Program-made: the position numbers and the translations under genes
The notes under the pieces: generated by a model
Databases searched by the model: none
What the model saw: the letters and a program-made list of their open reading frames with translations, nothing else
Told to the model about the DNA's origin: nothing
Origin: Tomocerus qinae
Taxonomy: Eukaryota; Arthropoda; Collembola; Entomobryomorpha; Tomoceridae
Length of the DNA stretch: 64,000 bases
Assembly: GCA_020055645.1 (NCBI GenBank)
Contig: CM034546.1
Coordinates: 15,748,001 to 15,812,000, forward strand
Direction: 5' to 3'
Shown here: in pieces, positions 12,131-23,549 of the stretch
Numbering within the stretch: the first letter of the stretch is position 1
Layout of the letters: each line of letters starts with the position of its first letter

Positions 12131-13139
12131 GATATTGATTTTAGTTTTTCTTTTGATGATATTATTGATATTGATGATATTTAAATTTAGAGTATTTTTA
12201 CTAATTTTTGTAATCTAAGTTGACAAAGAAAGATGAAGAAAATGAATTTTGCCTTTATTATATCAAACTATTGCAGCATTATTTACTTTCCATTAATTCC
12301 ATGAGTGCCAAATAATTGTAATGCAGGATATACCATATTTCCGTTTATGTCATCTTAATGTAGCCAATTTGTCCACTGGCCACTGGCATAAGTGTCCCTT
12401 CACTCACTATCACGTAGCATCTCCACCTATGGCGTAGCATATACCTCCTCCATTCATGGAGAAGCTACGCTTGAGTGGAATAAACTGCCACTTTCTTGGA
12501 TTCTTTTATTTTTTGCGCATCCTTAAAAGCCTCCAAACACTTTCAATTTAAAAATATAAGCACAGAGATGCATTTGTGACAAATACAAAAAATCCCAAGG
12601 TTATACGGCCAACCAGTACAAAGCTATGAGGTAAACAACTCAAAAACTCCACGGATGGAGGATGTTACGCATTTAAGGGTTAAAGATCATTATTTTTACG
12701 ACGCAATTTATTTATTAATAGATTTTAGTTCCCTTCAACGAAAGAAGCTAAAATCGATTAAAAAGCTAAAAACGCTAATAAAATTCTCATCTCCTTACTG
12801 CGCATGCGAAACGGATAGATTTTTGCGGCTAATTTATTTTTGCGGCTAATTTATCGCCGAAACTTTATCCACTCCAACGTGGATAAAAAAAGGGATTATT
12901 TTACCTTTCCGCTACAAATTTAAGTTCCCAGTGCTTTTTAAATGTGCGCGCTTAGAAGTTCAGGGTTGAGCACTATTATTAGCTGTTAATAAAAAATGCC
13001 CTTCAACGACCTAGCTAAATAATCTGTTATATCCAATAAGCTAAAATAGTTGTTGCCCTGATACTGAAGGGTGCTTTTATGAGTTATCTCTCAAGGAAAA
13101 GGTTTTTTATACTACCTATACCTGTATATTTAAGACTGT

Positions 13140-13560
13140 GCGTATTGAAAAAGAATATTCCAAAAATAAAGTCAAAACCATGCTTGACGCTTGATGTAAT
13201 TAACAAACGGACAGGTAGCACTTGAGCTTGTTATCGATATAACGTTGTAAACAATTAGAATTGTCAATGATCTGAGAGCATCAAATCTGCTGACCACATT
13301 ATAAGCTGTTCCTCCAACTACTATACATGGTAGTTTAAATTAAATTACTGATCACAGAACGAAATAAATTGCATCATTCATTCTAACCAAAAAACTGTTA
13401 CTTAAATTGTTTTTTTCATGCAATAATATGACGGATGTATATAGAAGTTCCTTAAGTACTTTAATTTATCCTGAATTATCTCTTTTTATGTTCCGGTATA
13501 AATATATTTTATGCTGCCTTTCTGCAATGAAAAATCTGTAGTCTCCATCAATATGATTTA
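13140..13560 (+). pseudogene. Orphan upstream region of the three-exon peptide gene
   Basis: This stretch closely parallels 4480-4860. Shared segments include CATGCTTGACGCTTGATG, GAGAGCATCAAATCTGCTGA and GAACGAAATAAATTGCATCA. It also has a TATAAATA box near 13498 and the CTGCAATGAAAAATC segment. No MRFELIF-type exon follows, so the gene has been lost and only its upstream region remains. Confidence 0.7.
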
Positions 13561-13708
13561 CAATAATAAATATACCAGCAACTATGATGTGCTTTTGCTG
13601 ATGAGAGGTACAAACCCTAAAAATGTCCTTTTTATATTTACTTGATTATCTCGCATAATCCCTGATAGCTTAGAAAAACTGTTTCATAATTAAGATAGAA
13701 GTTAAAGC

Positions 13709-13862
13709 AATTGACTGGTTCAATACGACAAGGGGGTTAGATTGTTTGTAAACAAATTGTAAACAAACACCAGCTACTCTAATACACATAACTTATTAGG
13801 GTTGCTAAGGTATTTATCCTATGAAAATATCTAACCCCCTTGTCGTATTCAAGCAGTCAATT
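13709..13862. mobile_element. MITE with about 37-bp inverted repeats
   Basis: The left arm, starting AATTGACTGGTTCAATACGA and continuing into AAGGGGGTTAGAT, is repeated inverted at the right end with only a few mismatches. The element is 154 bp in all. No coding capacity. Confidence 0.75.
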
Positions 13863-14097
13863 ATAAAATTTCTAACATAGAGTTTTTATTTAGTAAATAG
13901 CTGGCGATAAATACTTTAGGATGGGGAAATAACAGGACGTAGAAAAAATGAACAAAATTAAAAAGGGACTACTTAGAAGTGGAATTATAATTTCCGTTTG
14001 AAGTTTTAGAGCAAATTGTGTCGTAGAGACATAAAAGAGTGTCACGTCAGAGCTTTTCTGAAAAATATGCATAATTGAGGTCGGTAGTAGAAAATTC

Positions 14098-14678
14098 ACA
14101 TTGAACCATATTTACCTTGAACTATATTTACAATGAACCATGTTTACCTTGAACTATATTTACCTTGAACCATATTTACCTTGAATTATATTTACCTTGA
14201 ACCATATTTACCTTGAATTATATTTACCTTGAACTATATTTACCATGAACCATATTTACCTTGAACTATATTTACCATGAACCATATTTACCTTGAACTA
14301 TATTTACCATGAACCATATTTACCTTGAACTATAATTACCATGAACCACATTTACCTTGAACTATATTTACCTTGAACTATATTTACCATGAACCATATT
14401 TACCTTGAACTATATTTACCTTGAACTATATTTACCATGAACCATGTATACCTTGAACTATATTTACCTTGAACCATATTTACCTTGAATTATATTTACC
14501 ATGAACCATATTTACCTTGAACTATATTTACCTTGAACCATATTTACCTTGAACTATATTTACCTTGAACTATATTTACCTTGAACTATATTTACCATGA
14601 ACCATGTTTACCTTGAACTATATTTACCTTGAACCATATTTACCTTGAATTATATTTACCTTGAACCATATTTACCTT
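14098..14678. repeat. 16-bp minisatellite, about 36 units
   Basis: Units are variants of TATTTACCTTGAACCA, often alternating in pairs (TTGAACTA, then ATGAACCA). The array sits in the upstream region of peptide copy 4. At the matching place, other peptide units have a single TATTTACCTTGAAC-like sequence (near 305, 2060, 6525 and 52370). Confidence 0.92.
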
Positions 14679-14700
14679 TAGTTTATCTTTCTATCTTTCT

Positions 14701-14701
14701 T

Positions 14702-14731
<30 letters not shown>
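14701..14731. repeat. TATC microsatellite
   Basis: An uninterrupted run of TATC units, about seven, directly after the 16-bp minisatellite. Confidence 0.9.
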
Positions 14732-14732
<1 letters not shown>

Positions 14733-15058
14733 AGTTTAGCAAAGTAGTTTATCATTAAAGCTTACGTACGTCCTCATTTCTAAGCAAATACCACCTAATT
14801 GTTAAACATACATATTTATGTTATAGTTGTACATACATATATATTGATGTAATATACTGTGATAATAATCTACAACTTACTCAGGACTTATGATAATATT
14901 TGAGTACCCGGTAGTGGATACATTATATGGGAGTTGGGAGTTAGGTCAAGGGCTCGTACAGATATTATAATATCATTCATAGTATGTAGCTAATGCAAAT
15001 AAATGATAGATTGCATTTCAAGCTTGTTTTCTGTCCCAGTTCCATAGGTAGTAAATGG

Positions 15059-15066
15059 TATAAAAA
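15059..15066 (+). promoter_or_regulatory. TATA box of peptide gene copy 4
   Basis: TATAAAAA in the family context AAATGGTATAAAAAGG, 61 bases before the ATG. Confidence 0.75.
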
Positions 15067-15119
15067 GGAAGTCAAATCTGAAAATGAGCCAGAATGAATT
15101 TACTATCCAGTCGACAACA

Positions 15120-15529
15120 ATGAAGACCGTTGCTTTTATTTTGTTGATTGTCCTCGTGGCAGCATTCGTTGGTAAGCCATTTTTGTAAATATCTTCAACA
15201 ATCAAAATTTAGCTTTTTCGAATGTTTGAACCATTAAAATGAAGAGTGGTCGTTAGTTTTTAATAATTTTAACTACAGAAGCTTCTTTACGCATAGATAT
15301 TTAAATTTTTGAGTTTTGGCTAGAAAATAATTTTGACCATAATATCATTATACTCAAATTGTTATCGTAAACTAAATATTATTATTATCTTTTAGCTGTA
15401 GAGGAAGTACACGGTGGATGCCAAGGATATTGCCCAAGTCAACGAGCCGGATGCAGTGAATGCTGCATGTCCGAAGGTTACGATGCTGCAGCGTCTACTT
15501 GCGTTGGAAGTGATTGTCAATGTGCGTGA
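15120..15529 (+). CDS. Secreted eight-cysteine defensin-like peptide, copy 4
   Basis: Exons 15120-15171 and 15396-15529 give 61 residues. The signal peptide is MKTVAFILLIVLVAAFV. The mature part keeps all eight cysteines in the C-x3-C-x6-C-x2-CC-x11-C-x4-C-x-C pattern, but its loops are more acidic and less like copies 1 and 3 (SECCMSEGYDAAAS). The last cysteine is followed by alanine and a stop. The bases after that stop still resemble the GVL-stop tail of copy 1, so a small indel has shortened the C-terminus. It is otherwise intact. Confidence 0.8.
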
Positions 15530-15730
15530 AGACGGAGTATTTTAATCCGTATCTATATACATAAATCTCATCTGTAAATTAAAATACTTTGTTTGTGATG
15601 CGCAATTCAGTCAATTAATTTCCAAAAATAAAAGATAAAAATAATATTTACTCATCCATGTTGCCTCACTAGCGATAATAGCTTATTGAAATAGAATATT
15701 AGAATATAACACTTAGAATATGCCTCCGCT

Positions 15731-15865
15731 CATGACTCCTTCCAATCACAGGAACGAAAATTTTTTAACATTGACGGTACAGACAATGCTTCATCATATA
15801 GATTATTTATAATATAGTTTTTATATATATGGCGTACATACAAACTTTCGTACATACAAACGTAA
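15731..15865 (-). repeat. Dispersed repeat A, copy 1
   Basis: About 135 bases matching 53700-53852 in the opposite orientation. Shared segments include AATCTATAT-like, GGCGTACATACAAAC and the TTCC-AATCACA-GAACGAAA stretch. Boundaries are approximate and no terminal repeats were identified. Confidence 0.7.
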
Positions 15866-16019
15866 TGTGTGTATTAAATGGCATTTTAGAACTTCTAATC
15901 CAAATTGGTTCTGCTATTTTAACTTATTTAACATTTTTTAGTAGAGCTGGATTTACTTTTTTACCACTCTCTTGATTCCTTCAGCAGTTGACCCACCTTT
16001 TTGTAGAATTAAAAAAAAA

Positions 16020-16401
16020 GTACTGGGTGAATAACTATTTATTCTTTTAAAATATTTATTCGTAAGTTGTACTCAGAATTTTTTCAAAATTCCAGGGGGA
16101 TCTTATTTTTCTGATTTAAAAAAGTAGCTTTTTAGTGACTTTGGGAGTTTTTTTTTCGAAAATGGAGACCTTCATTGTTTCCTGTATACGATGCTACGAT
16201 CTACAGTTATTATTTTGGTTTAGGAAATTGTTTCTTAGCAGGAAGTTGGGGCGGCAGCTAATTTTTCCAACAACTGTAGAAATATTTACGAAGTTAACAT
16301 AATAACCTAACCCAAGGCATCTTTTAGAAACTACTTTTACTACTGTGTTGGGTGGCCTGCTGAATTTCTCTTGCTAGATTTGTCCCTTAGCTGGGTTCAC
16401 C
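16020..16401 (-). mobile_element. Dispersed element B, copy 1
   Basis: The reverse complement of this stretch parallels 36020-36661 over its length, starting GTGAACCCAGCTAAGG, with CAGCAGGCCACCCA and TTAGGTTATTATGTTAA, and ending CCCAGTAC. It is non-coding. It abuts the receptor relic that follows. Class unknown. Confidence 0.7.
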
Positions 16402-16404
16402 AGT

Positions 16405-16644
16405 TTCCAATAATTACCTTCAAAGCCCAAATGAGCTTCTATATTAAAGCTATCTTTCCGAGCATGAAATGTAGATCAAGGTCTTAAAAGGTATGGACTA
16501 ACAATGTGCTTCAGGTAAATACAGTTTGAAGCGATTGAAAACATTGAAACCATTTGGTTTCCAATTAAAGAGACAAACTGTCGTCACCTTCATGCAGATA
16601 ATGATGAACAACACTATTTATTTACTGTTGACAGTAAATGTCTG
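16405..16644 (+). pseudogene. Gustatory receptor relic
   Basis: Two pieces match the receptor gene at 9.3-10.9 kb. One is a segment containing GCCCAAATGAGCTTCTATAT, with CATCAAGGTCTTA-like sequence after it. The other is the 3' end from about 16510, including ACAAACTGTCGTCACCTTCA and the stop at 16642. The middle is deleted and frames are lost. Homology to the parent's 3' flank continues to about 16790. Confidence 0.88.
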
Positions 16645-17190
16645 AGTTTGCAATGTAATTATTTATAAGCCTTCTAAGATGTCCTGAACTAATTGGAGAA
16701 AAAATACTTAAGATCTTTAAACAGGGCCTGTGCCTGAACTGGGTAGGCTTTTGGATAAGGTTTTTGATTAGGTATCAATTCCGCAAAAATTTAGGAAAAT
16801 TAAAGACACGCAAAAATACGAGCGCTACAGATATAATAAGCACTATAGATAATTTATACTATTACCAATGTCAATATTTTGTGATATGCGGTGACCCTAA
16901 TTATTATTTACTATTAATAGTAGGTATTAGTGGTACTCATTAATTGATTTCTATCATCAGATAATCTCCAATTACACTATGTATTTCTAATACCATAAAA
17001 GTTCAAAACGAATTAATTAATTAATAATATTTATGCACAATGTTAAAAATTATTGTATTATTCAAGGAAAAGAATAAAAGCATTTTTTGATTTGTAATTG
17101 GCCTTCTAAATTTCACGCCAAGGACTATATGAATGTTTTAAAATCTTTAAAGAGTACTACAGGATTTAATTTCATTTGGGTACCAATTTA

Positions 17191-18123
17191 CAGGGCTGTA
17201 TAAATAATTATTTAGGCAGTAAAAATAAATTTTTAGGCAGTTTTTTAATCGGCAGTAAACTTTTATTAGAAAGGCAGTAAAACAAATGCAATTGGCTGTA
17301 GAACCAATCCTAAAAGCAGTACCAAAAAATTTCTTTTTGTATGTGCTTTAGTAGAATATGTTCACTTAAAATTTTGGACTGTATGACTCGTGACGAAGAT
17401 AACCCTGTTTTAAGGTGCTTATGTCTAGTAAAAGGCTACTTAAGCTTGTCAATTACCGAAAGCATGTCCATGATGTTGCATATAGACTAAACTGCAACAG
17501 ATATCCTGTCTTTTTGTTCGAAATAACTAACAGAAAAAATGTTTTCATACGTAATCAGCGCTTACATGAGTCCTAACGGCTGTAAAAAATGGAAAACTTT
17601 TGAAGGATTTTGTCATCTGAAATTTCCATGTGGCATGTTGTATTCACACCTCTGACAATCATAAGAATTCACTATGCACATGTCCATTTTTTCAAAAGAT
17701 TTATACATGTAAACACATCAATGTCATTGCCAAAATAAACAAGGTACGTACGTATTAGGTATTCAGTATTCACATTTCCTTCCACCCATTGTTAAGCAGA
17801 TATTGATTGCAATTAAACGAAGACGACCTCCAGGCGTATCTAACACACTCGTGAAACCGTAAATTTTGATTACACTGATACTTTCATTATTTTACTTTAA
17901 ATACTGACATTGAATTCACATTGAATTAATCCTAGAAGTGCCCTATAATTGAAATAATCCTTCATTTAACTATGTAAATATCATTATTTTGTTACTGCCT
18001 TAATTATCGGTTCTACTGCCTATCGCAATTGTTTTTTACTGCCCCACTTGATTAAAATTACTGCCTTAAAAACTGCCTAATAAAATTCTTTTTACTGCCT
18101 AAATAATTATTTTTACAGCCCTC
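17191..18123. mobile_element. Non-autonomous element with subterminal GGCAGTA arrays
   Basis: The left end starts CAGGGCTGTA and the right end finishes TACAGCCCTC. The outer ~110 bases at each end are imperfect inverted repeats of each other. GGCAGT or GGCAGTA occurs about five or six times near each end, all in the orientation pointing inward. The middle has no convincing reading frame. CAGGG termini suggest the hAT group, but I could not find an 8-bp target duplication. Confidence 0.75.
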
Positions 18124-18403
18124 TAAAAGTTTACCCATTTCATTTTCCAACCTGATACAATATTTAATAATATGCATATTTTACAACTTTATATAAGGCA
18201 CGCATTACGTATAGGTATATTCAAATACTATTTTATCCATCCTTTGATATCACAAGACATTCTTCTTAACTGGGTCTCATATTAACTGCTGCTTATAAAA
18301 CTAAAATTAAAGCAGTCTAAGTCGTTAACTATACCTTGATAAAAAACACTATTACCATATTAAAATTCGATTTAGTTTTAATATTTAATTTTAATGTATA
18401 GTT

Positions 18404-20818
18404 TTAATCTGCATCTGATTCCCAATAAAACTCCTCCGGGATGACAGCAGAAAAAACGAGAGTTGGAATTTGACCCAATCCATTAGCAAGATGAGGAGAC
18501 ACATTGAATTTACTGATTATAGTTTCTTGTCCCCAGTATGAGATTTCTTTAGTCGTATCGCCAACTGTGTGTTCATAAGCATCATAATATGTAGGACACC
18601 CCTATGAGTCCCCGAACAGAACAAAAAACCAATACACACTGAATTGTCATAGTCATTTATTAAGGATATTATAGTTATAAATTAAGTAGAAAAAATTATT
18701 ATCCACTAACCGTAATTGTAAATTTGATAGTTGTAGGAATATGAGCTTCAATTCGAATTTTAGGTCTAATGGCGATAGTAATATTCTTGTCATCCGAGAA
18801 ACCTTCTATTGCTTTATGGAAAACTTGGTTTGCGATTTCCACTCGAAAGAAAACACTATTTCGAGATCTTGGTCCACAGTAAAATATCACACGACAAAGA
18901 TTTACCGTTTTGGATAGAGTTAATCTATTTATTTAAAAATTTATTAAACACAGAATATAAAACCTGTTTAATTTTAGATCACCGGATTAATTATGACTAC
19001 CTAAATTAACTAAGCCAAACAAACATACACCATTCAAAAGATAGACTGTCCGAAGTCCGTCACGTGAATATATTTCCTATGCCTTCGAAAAAAATCATTT
19101 AAAATAAAAAGTTAAAAATTTTTACCCCATAAATAAAGATACTATCATTTCTGATTAAGATAGGATGAAAACTTTAAATTTTTTTCATAGTTCGGAAAAC
19201 CCCAAAAGCTGATAAAAATTTTGATTTGTTGGATATCAGAGTTTATTTTATTTTTTAAATGATTTACTGATACCTTTAAATGATGCAAACTTCTCACGTT
19301 TATATAAAAGGTATAGAATTCGAATGGTGTAAATGATTTGCGATGCTAAAATGAAAACGATGACCGAAACTTACTGAAACACTCTAGCTTTAAACGATGC
19401 AAACTTATCACGTTCATACAAAAGGTATAGAATTTGAATAATGTAAATGATTTGCGATGCTAAAATGAAAACGATGACCGGAACTTACTGAAACCCGTGG
19501 GGAGTAGAGAAATCAGCAAATGTTTTAGGCGCATACACGTGAAGTCGATTCACTCGCAATAGTTTGCCATCAGTTCTTGGATAACAAGGAAACCTTGAAA
19601 AATAGCAATGGAATTTTAGTTTTAGTACAGGAATTAAACCTTTTTTACTAAATTAGAGTACATACCGAATCGGATTTTGTTCTTGAGGTATCAAATCCTT
19701 GTTCAGAACGTATGCCAAAAGTTCGATCATTTCTTCTTGAGTAAGAATGTTTGACTGACGCACTGTTGTTGTTATCTCCAATGTTTTCAGCAACGGAAAT
19801 CTTATTACTTTAATGACATCTCCAAGAACGTCCCTAATGTTTTCTCCAGTCACAGGCAAACCTAGGGAATTGCACTGTTTCGTTGCCCACCTTTTCAATT
19901 GAAAATAAATATTTTCAAACATAAAGACGGTCCAAAATAAATATAATTAAATTGTAATTGAACGAACTTGATACAACCGTTGTAAATTAAACGTTCAGAG
20001 CAATGTAGATAGAATTTTTGTACAATAGCCAGCAAGTCCGATTGATTGAATAACAGAATGGCATCCGAAGAAAATATTTCTTTCCCTTCCCTGTAAAAAT
20101 ATTTTTATCATATTTATCCATGGAAAAAAGTAAACAGATGTCAACATCAACGTACCTTAAGACGCAGTTTTCAATAGTCCGAAGTAATCTTTTTGCTTTC
20201 TCGTCAACTTGACAAATATTGTGAGCTCTTAACATGGTGTACATTTTTGCTATTTGCATGGGTGATCTTTTATGAAGATAACAAAAGACCAAATGTTCTG
20301 CATGGAGAAAGACATAATTGGCCAGATACTTGTGGGCCAAGAAAAGTATGTTGATTGCAGTTTTTGGAGTCATACCATCAGGAATTTTAGTAAAATTATC
20401 TTCAAAGTTCCAGTCCATGTACATCCACTAGAATAAAAATGAATTTTTTTACACAACTGCTATCATCATTAAAACTAGCAATCTGAATATTTTGTAGCAG
20501 GGGTTTCAAATGTCTTACATTCACGAAGTTTTGGAAGTGATCGGGGTCATCGTCTTTTAAAGTGATCATTCTTTCATTTTCGTTTTCTTTCCATCTTGGG
20601 CTTAACAGTGCGCTCAACACAGGCGAATGGGCCATTAAAATCAAAGAATGGCATTCAATATCTTTACTTTTCTCTCCAGATTCCACTTTTATTGTGATAT
20701 CAGTGTAGACCTTTTCTTTAAACATGTTACGTAGAAGATGGAGGAAATCGGGTGATGACTTTCTCCAGGATTCCTCTCCGTTGTCTAATTTTCGTATTTT
20801 TGAAGGAATTTCAGTCAT
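18404..20818 (-). CDS. BTB domain protein, probably damaged
   Basis: Exons on the minus strand that I can join: 20519-20818, 20156-20427, 19993-20090, 19666-19921 and 19489-19593. The 3' exons are 18711 to about 18893 and 18404-18601, ending in a stop. Exon 1 holds the first half of a BTB fold (YTDITIKV, IECHSLILMAHSPVLSALL) and exon 2 completes it (FLAHKYLANYVFLHAEHLVFCYL). The following BACK-like part has the WATKQC and ENIRDVLGDVIKVIRFPLL features of BTBD-type cullin-3 adaptors. The final exons resemble a PHR-like C-terminal domain. Two problems remain. The acceptor at 19922 reads TTTA where TTTAG is expected, and I cannot find a clean exon between 18893 and 19489. It may therefore be a young pseudogene. 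Confidence 0.65.
19271..19500 (-). repeat. Tandem duplication of about 112 bp inside the BTB gene
   Basis: Two adjacent copies (about 19271-19386 and 19387-19500) share GATGCAAACTT, AAAGGTATAGAATT and TGATTTGCGATGCTAAAATG. Each contains, on the minus strand, a GTAAGTT donor-like and a CATTTTAG acceptor-like site only 29 bases apart. It lies where a BTB exon is missing. Confidence 0.8.
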
Positions 20819-21239
20819 ATCTAAGCGGAAAATGAACATTAATATTAGAATTTTTTTGATGTTATAATTTAAATTGAGAACGAAAAGAAATTATAATATC
20901 AAATATTAAGTTAGTTATTAGTTTAGTATATAACCTGTTGATTTTATATGTTAACATAAACTCCAATATCCGTATCCCTCAATAAATTAACCAAATTTTC
21001 TCACAGAATTAGCGACAAAATTTTCTGCAAATTTGGATAATTTAGATAAAAAAATTGTTTATTTTTGTGGATGTTAAAATAGTGAGCTTTAAATTTATTA
21101 CTCGGGTAATACAACAAGTGTACTATAGGATTTTTAACAACTGTATGTATTCCCGCCACCATTCGGGTGGCAGGATCTATTTCAATTGTAAAGAATTTAG
21201 TTTGCTTGAATGATTCGAATGATTACATATCATCAAAAT
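20819..21239. other. Intergenic, no gene seen
   Basis: This is sequence upstream of the BTB gene. A CGCTTAG acceptor-like site just before the ATG suggests a 5' untranslated exon further upstream, but I cannot place it. Confidence 0.4.
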
Positions 21240-22067
21240 TAAGGCATCCGATCCATGCTCAGGTTGCTTGAGAAATTGAGGCACAAAACCCAGGTTGAAC
21301 CCGGGTTCCATATCACTGTTCTAAAAATCCTTTTTTTCTAATAATAATTCGAAAAAATTATATTATTATATTAAATTATGTTGCATAAAAATTTGACTGC
21401 TTTAATTCAACAAGGTAAATTGGGATAGGTGTATATTCTATATTATAACAAATTTGTAGATTTAACTTTTAAATGAAATAATGCGAAACAAAAACTATTA
21501 CAATAGAATAAAATACATACTACTATACTAAATAAACAAATAAATACATAATAAGAAGTACTTAGATTCACATTCCGCAGTGGCTTTATCCATTTACAGA
21601 ATAATATTAAATGGATGTAATCCGTTTTTTGAAGTTTGACTACATTCTACATTTTTGCACTTTCCATTTTACTCTCGCACTAAAAATACCAATTTGATTT
21701 TTATCTTCCTTTTTGCATAAATATTCAGTAAAAACTTACTAATTTTGTTCCGTCATTGCTTTTTTCAGAATTGCTTAAATTAAAATGAGACTTTAATATC
21801 AACCAAATGTTGTATACCAAAAATTGGATAAATGCCTACTAAACTGACACGTTTTTGATGCAAGAGGTACAATTTTTTATTAATATTCCCTCCGGTCGAA
21901 TTGAAATATATTGCTGAATGAATTTACATTAGAATTGAATCGTTTTATCCAGCGAAAAGTAATAACTCGAACCTGATTTTGCAATCTTGAAAACCGGGCT
22001 CGAGTTGTCTCCAACCGGAGTTAAACTCGGGTTTTCAACCCGTTTGGAACCCGGTCTGGATGCCTTA
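21240..22067. mobile_element. TIR element of about 830 bp
   Basis: TAAGGCATCC at the left end is matched by GGATGCCTTA at the right. Both subterminal regions carry related GAACCCGGGTT-like and CAACCCGG sequences. No transposase is visible inside. No target duplication identified. Confidence 0.6.
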
Positions 22068-22273
22068 CCTTACAACAAGCTCTGAATTTTTTGTATTTTT
22101 GTCAAAGAAGATTCATCTCTTTCTTAATGCAGAAAATTTTATAACAATCGGTTGATACGAGGCAAAATAAAATCAAGAAACTCAAAAGTTGGACTACTTT
22201 CCTATGTTATACCCGAGCTGGCCCATCCATGGCAGTGATGGTTTCGAAATCCCTGAGTCAACATCCGTGTACG

Positions 22274-22540
22274 GTTCTGTTCAAGGACGTATTTAGGGAT
22301 GGGCTTTACGGGCTGAAGCCCCCCCCCCCCGAAATCCAAGAAAAAGGGAATTCTTTTCTCAAAATAGCAAAAAATTTCGCGCTCCGTGCGATTATTTGCC
22401 ATTTTAAGTCAGCTTTTGATTCATTTCCTTCAAAAAATGGCAAAAATTTTCTCGCTACGCGCGAATATATATCCTTAACATATCTATTGGAAATCTAGCC
22501 CCCTACGAAACTCAGTTCTGCATACGTGCTTGGTTCTGTT
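22274..22540. mobile_element. hAT-type MITE with 8-bp target duplication
   Basis: The element is 22282-22532 (251 bp), starting CAAGGACGTATTTAG and ending CTGCATACGTGCTTG, flanked by GTTCTGTT at 22274-22281 and 22533-22540. A C run lies near the left end. It is related by its termini to the element at 56.8 kb. Confidence 0.88.
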
Positions 22541-23540
22541 GGTACTCACAGCCATGCATGGACCAATTAGGTATTAATAATCATTTCATTGCCAGGGCGG
22601 ACTGTAGGGAGGGTTAATAATCAGAGTTTCCAAAAAACCCCACGTCAAATAATTGTGAAGCATTTATTGAGTTTTATGCATGATCATTTCAAAAAATACA
22701 TGGGAATGCACATACAGGGGCCGGGCGTTAATTATGGTTACATTTTATAATGATAAATTGATTTATAGGGTTAAACGAAGATAAAAGTGGCTTAAAAACT
22801 CATTAAAATAAACAGTAAATGCAGTTTAAATTGTCAAAGCCGTCCATTCTGATCTTGACTACATAGATGCACGACGTTGGACGTTGAAAAAAACGAAATC
22901 CGGCATCTGCTAGAAAGAAGTTGAGAGTAGGCAAGAATGTTATGACCCAATTTTATATCTATATAATAATAGCTACACAAATGTCCTTTAGCATCAAGAT
23001 ACGAATTTCAAATTTTTACTGTATGGGCACATCATAGTCAGAACCCCAAACTTCGAGTTTCAAAACGATATCTTTCATAGAAATCGTTTTACGAATTTTT
23101 GAATTTCGAATTTTAACATTGAAAGAGTGGGAGAAAACGCTCCGATCTGTCACGGTCTGCCCAGATACTCCTCCTACAGTTTTCATCCGATCTTTACCAA
23201 ACTTTTTCCTGACTTACTCGACTTAATAATGAAGACCGTAGCCACTCCAGTTTTTTATTTTTGTGTAGAAAATATTTTACCAGTGAATTTCAAAAATTTG
23301 ACAAAGTCCTACTCTTTAAGCAGGCAGGCCTCCGCCGTGTAAAGGGATTAGGGTCCCTTTCACCTCGAACGCGGCGACCGCAGCGGAGTCAAACTATTAA
23401 TAGCAAGGCAAGGTTTATTTAGTCAGTATTATTTGGTTGTGGATTGTATAGGTTGACTTGACTTGACATAGGATTGGTTAATAATTGTAACGGGGTAGGT
23501 AGAAAATATATAGAAACAACGAGGACGATTAAAATAATGA
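22541..23540. other. Unassigned, probably repeat-derived
   Basis: I see no gene. The G/C-richer stretch near 23280-23400 (containing GGATTAGGGTCCCTTTCACC) contrasts with its AT-rich surroundings and looks like part of an old transposon, but I see no second copy in the window. Confidence 0.35.
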
Positions 23541-23549
23541 TAGCTAATT

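Noticed and set aside
14098-14678. Regular array that could be mistaken for a CRISPR array
   Set aside because: The 16-bp units are contiguous with no unique spacers, no cas genes are present, and the genome is clearly eukaryotic.
22202-22498. Overlapping plus and minus frames rich in proline and phenylalanine
   Set aside because: They follow the C run and body of the hAT-type MITE at 22282-22532.
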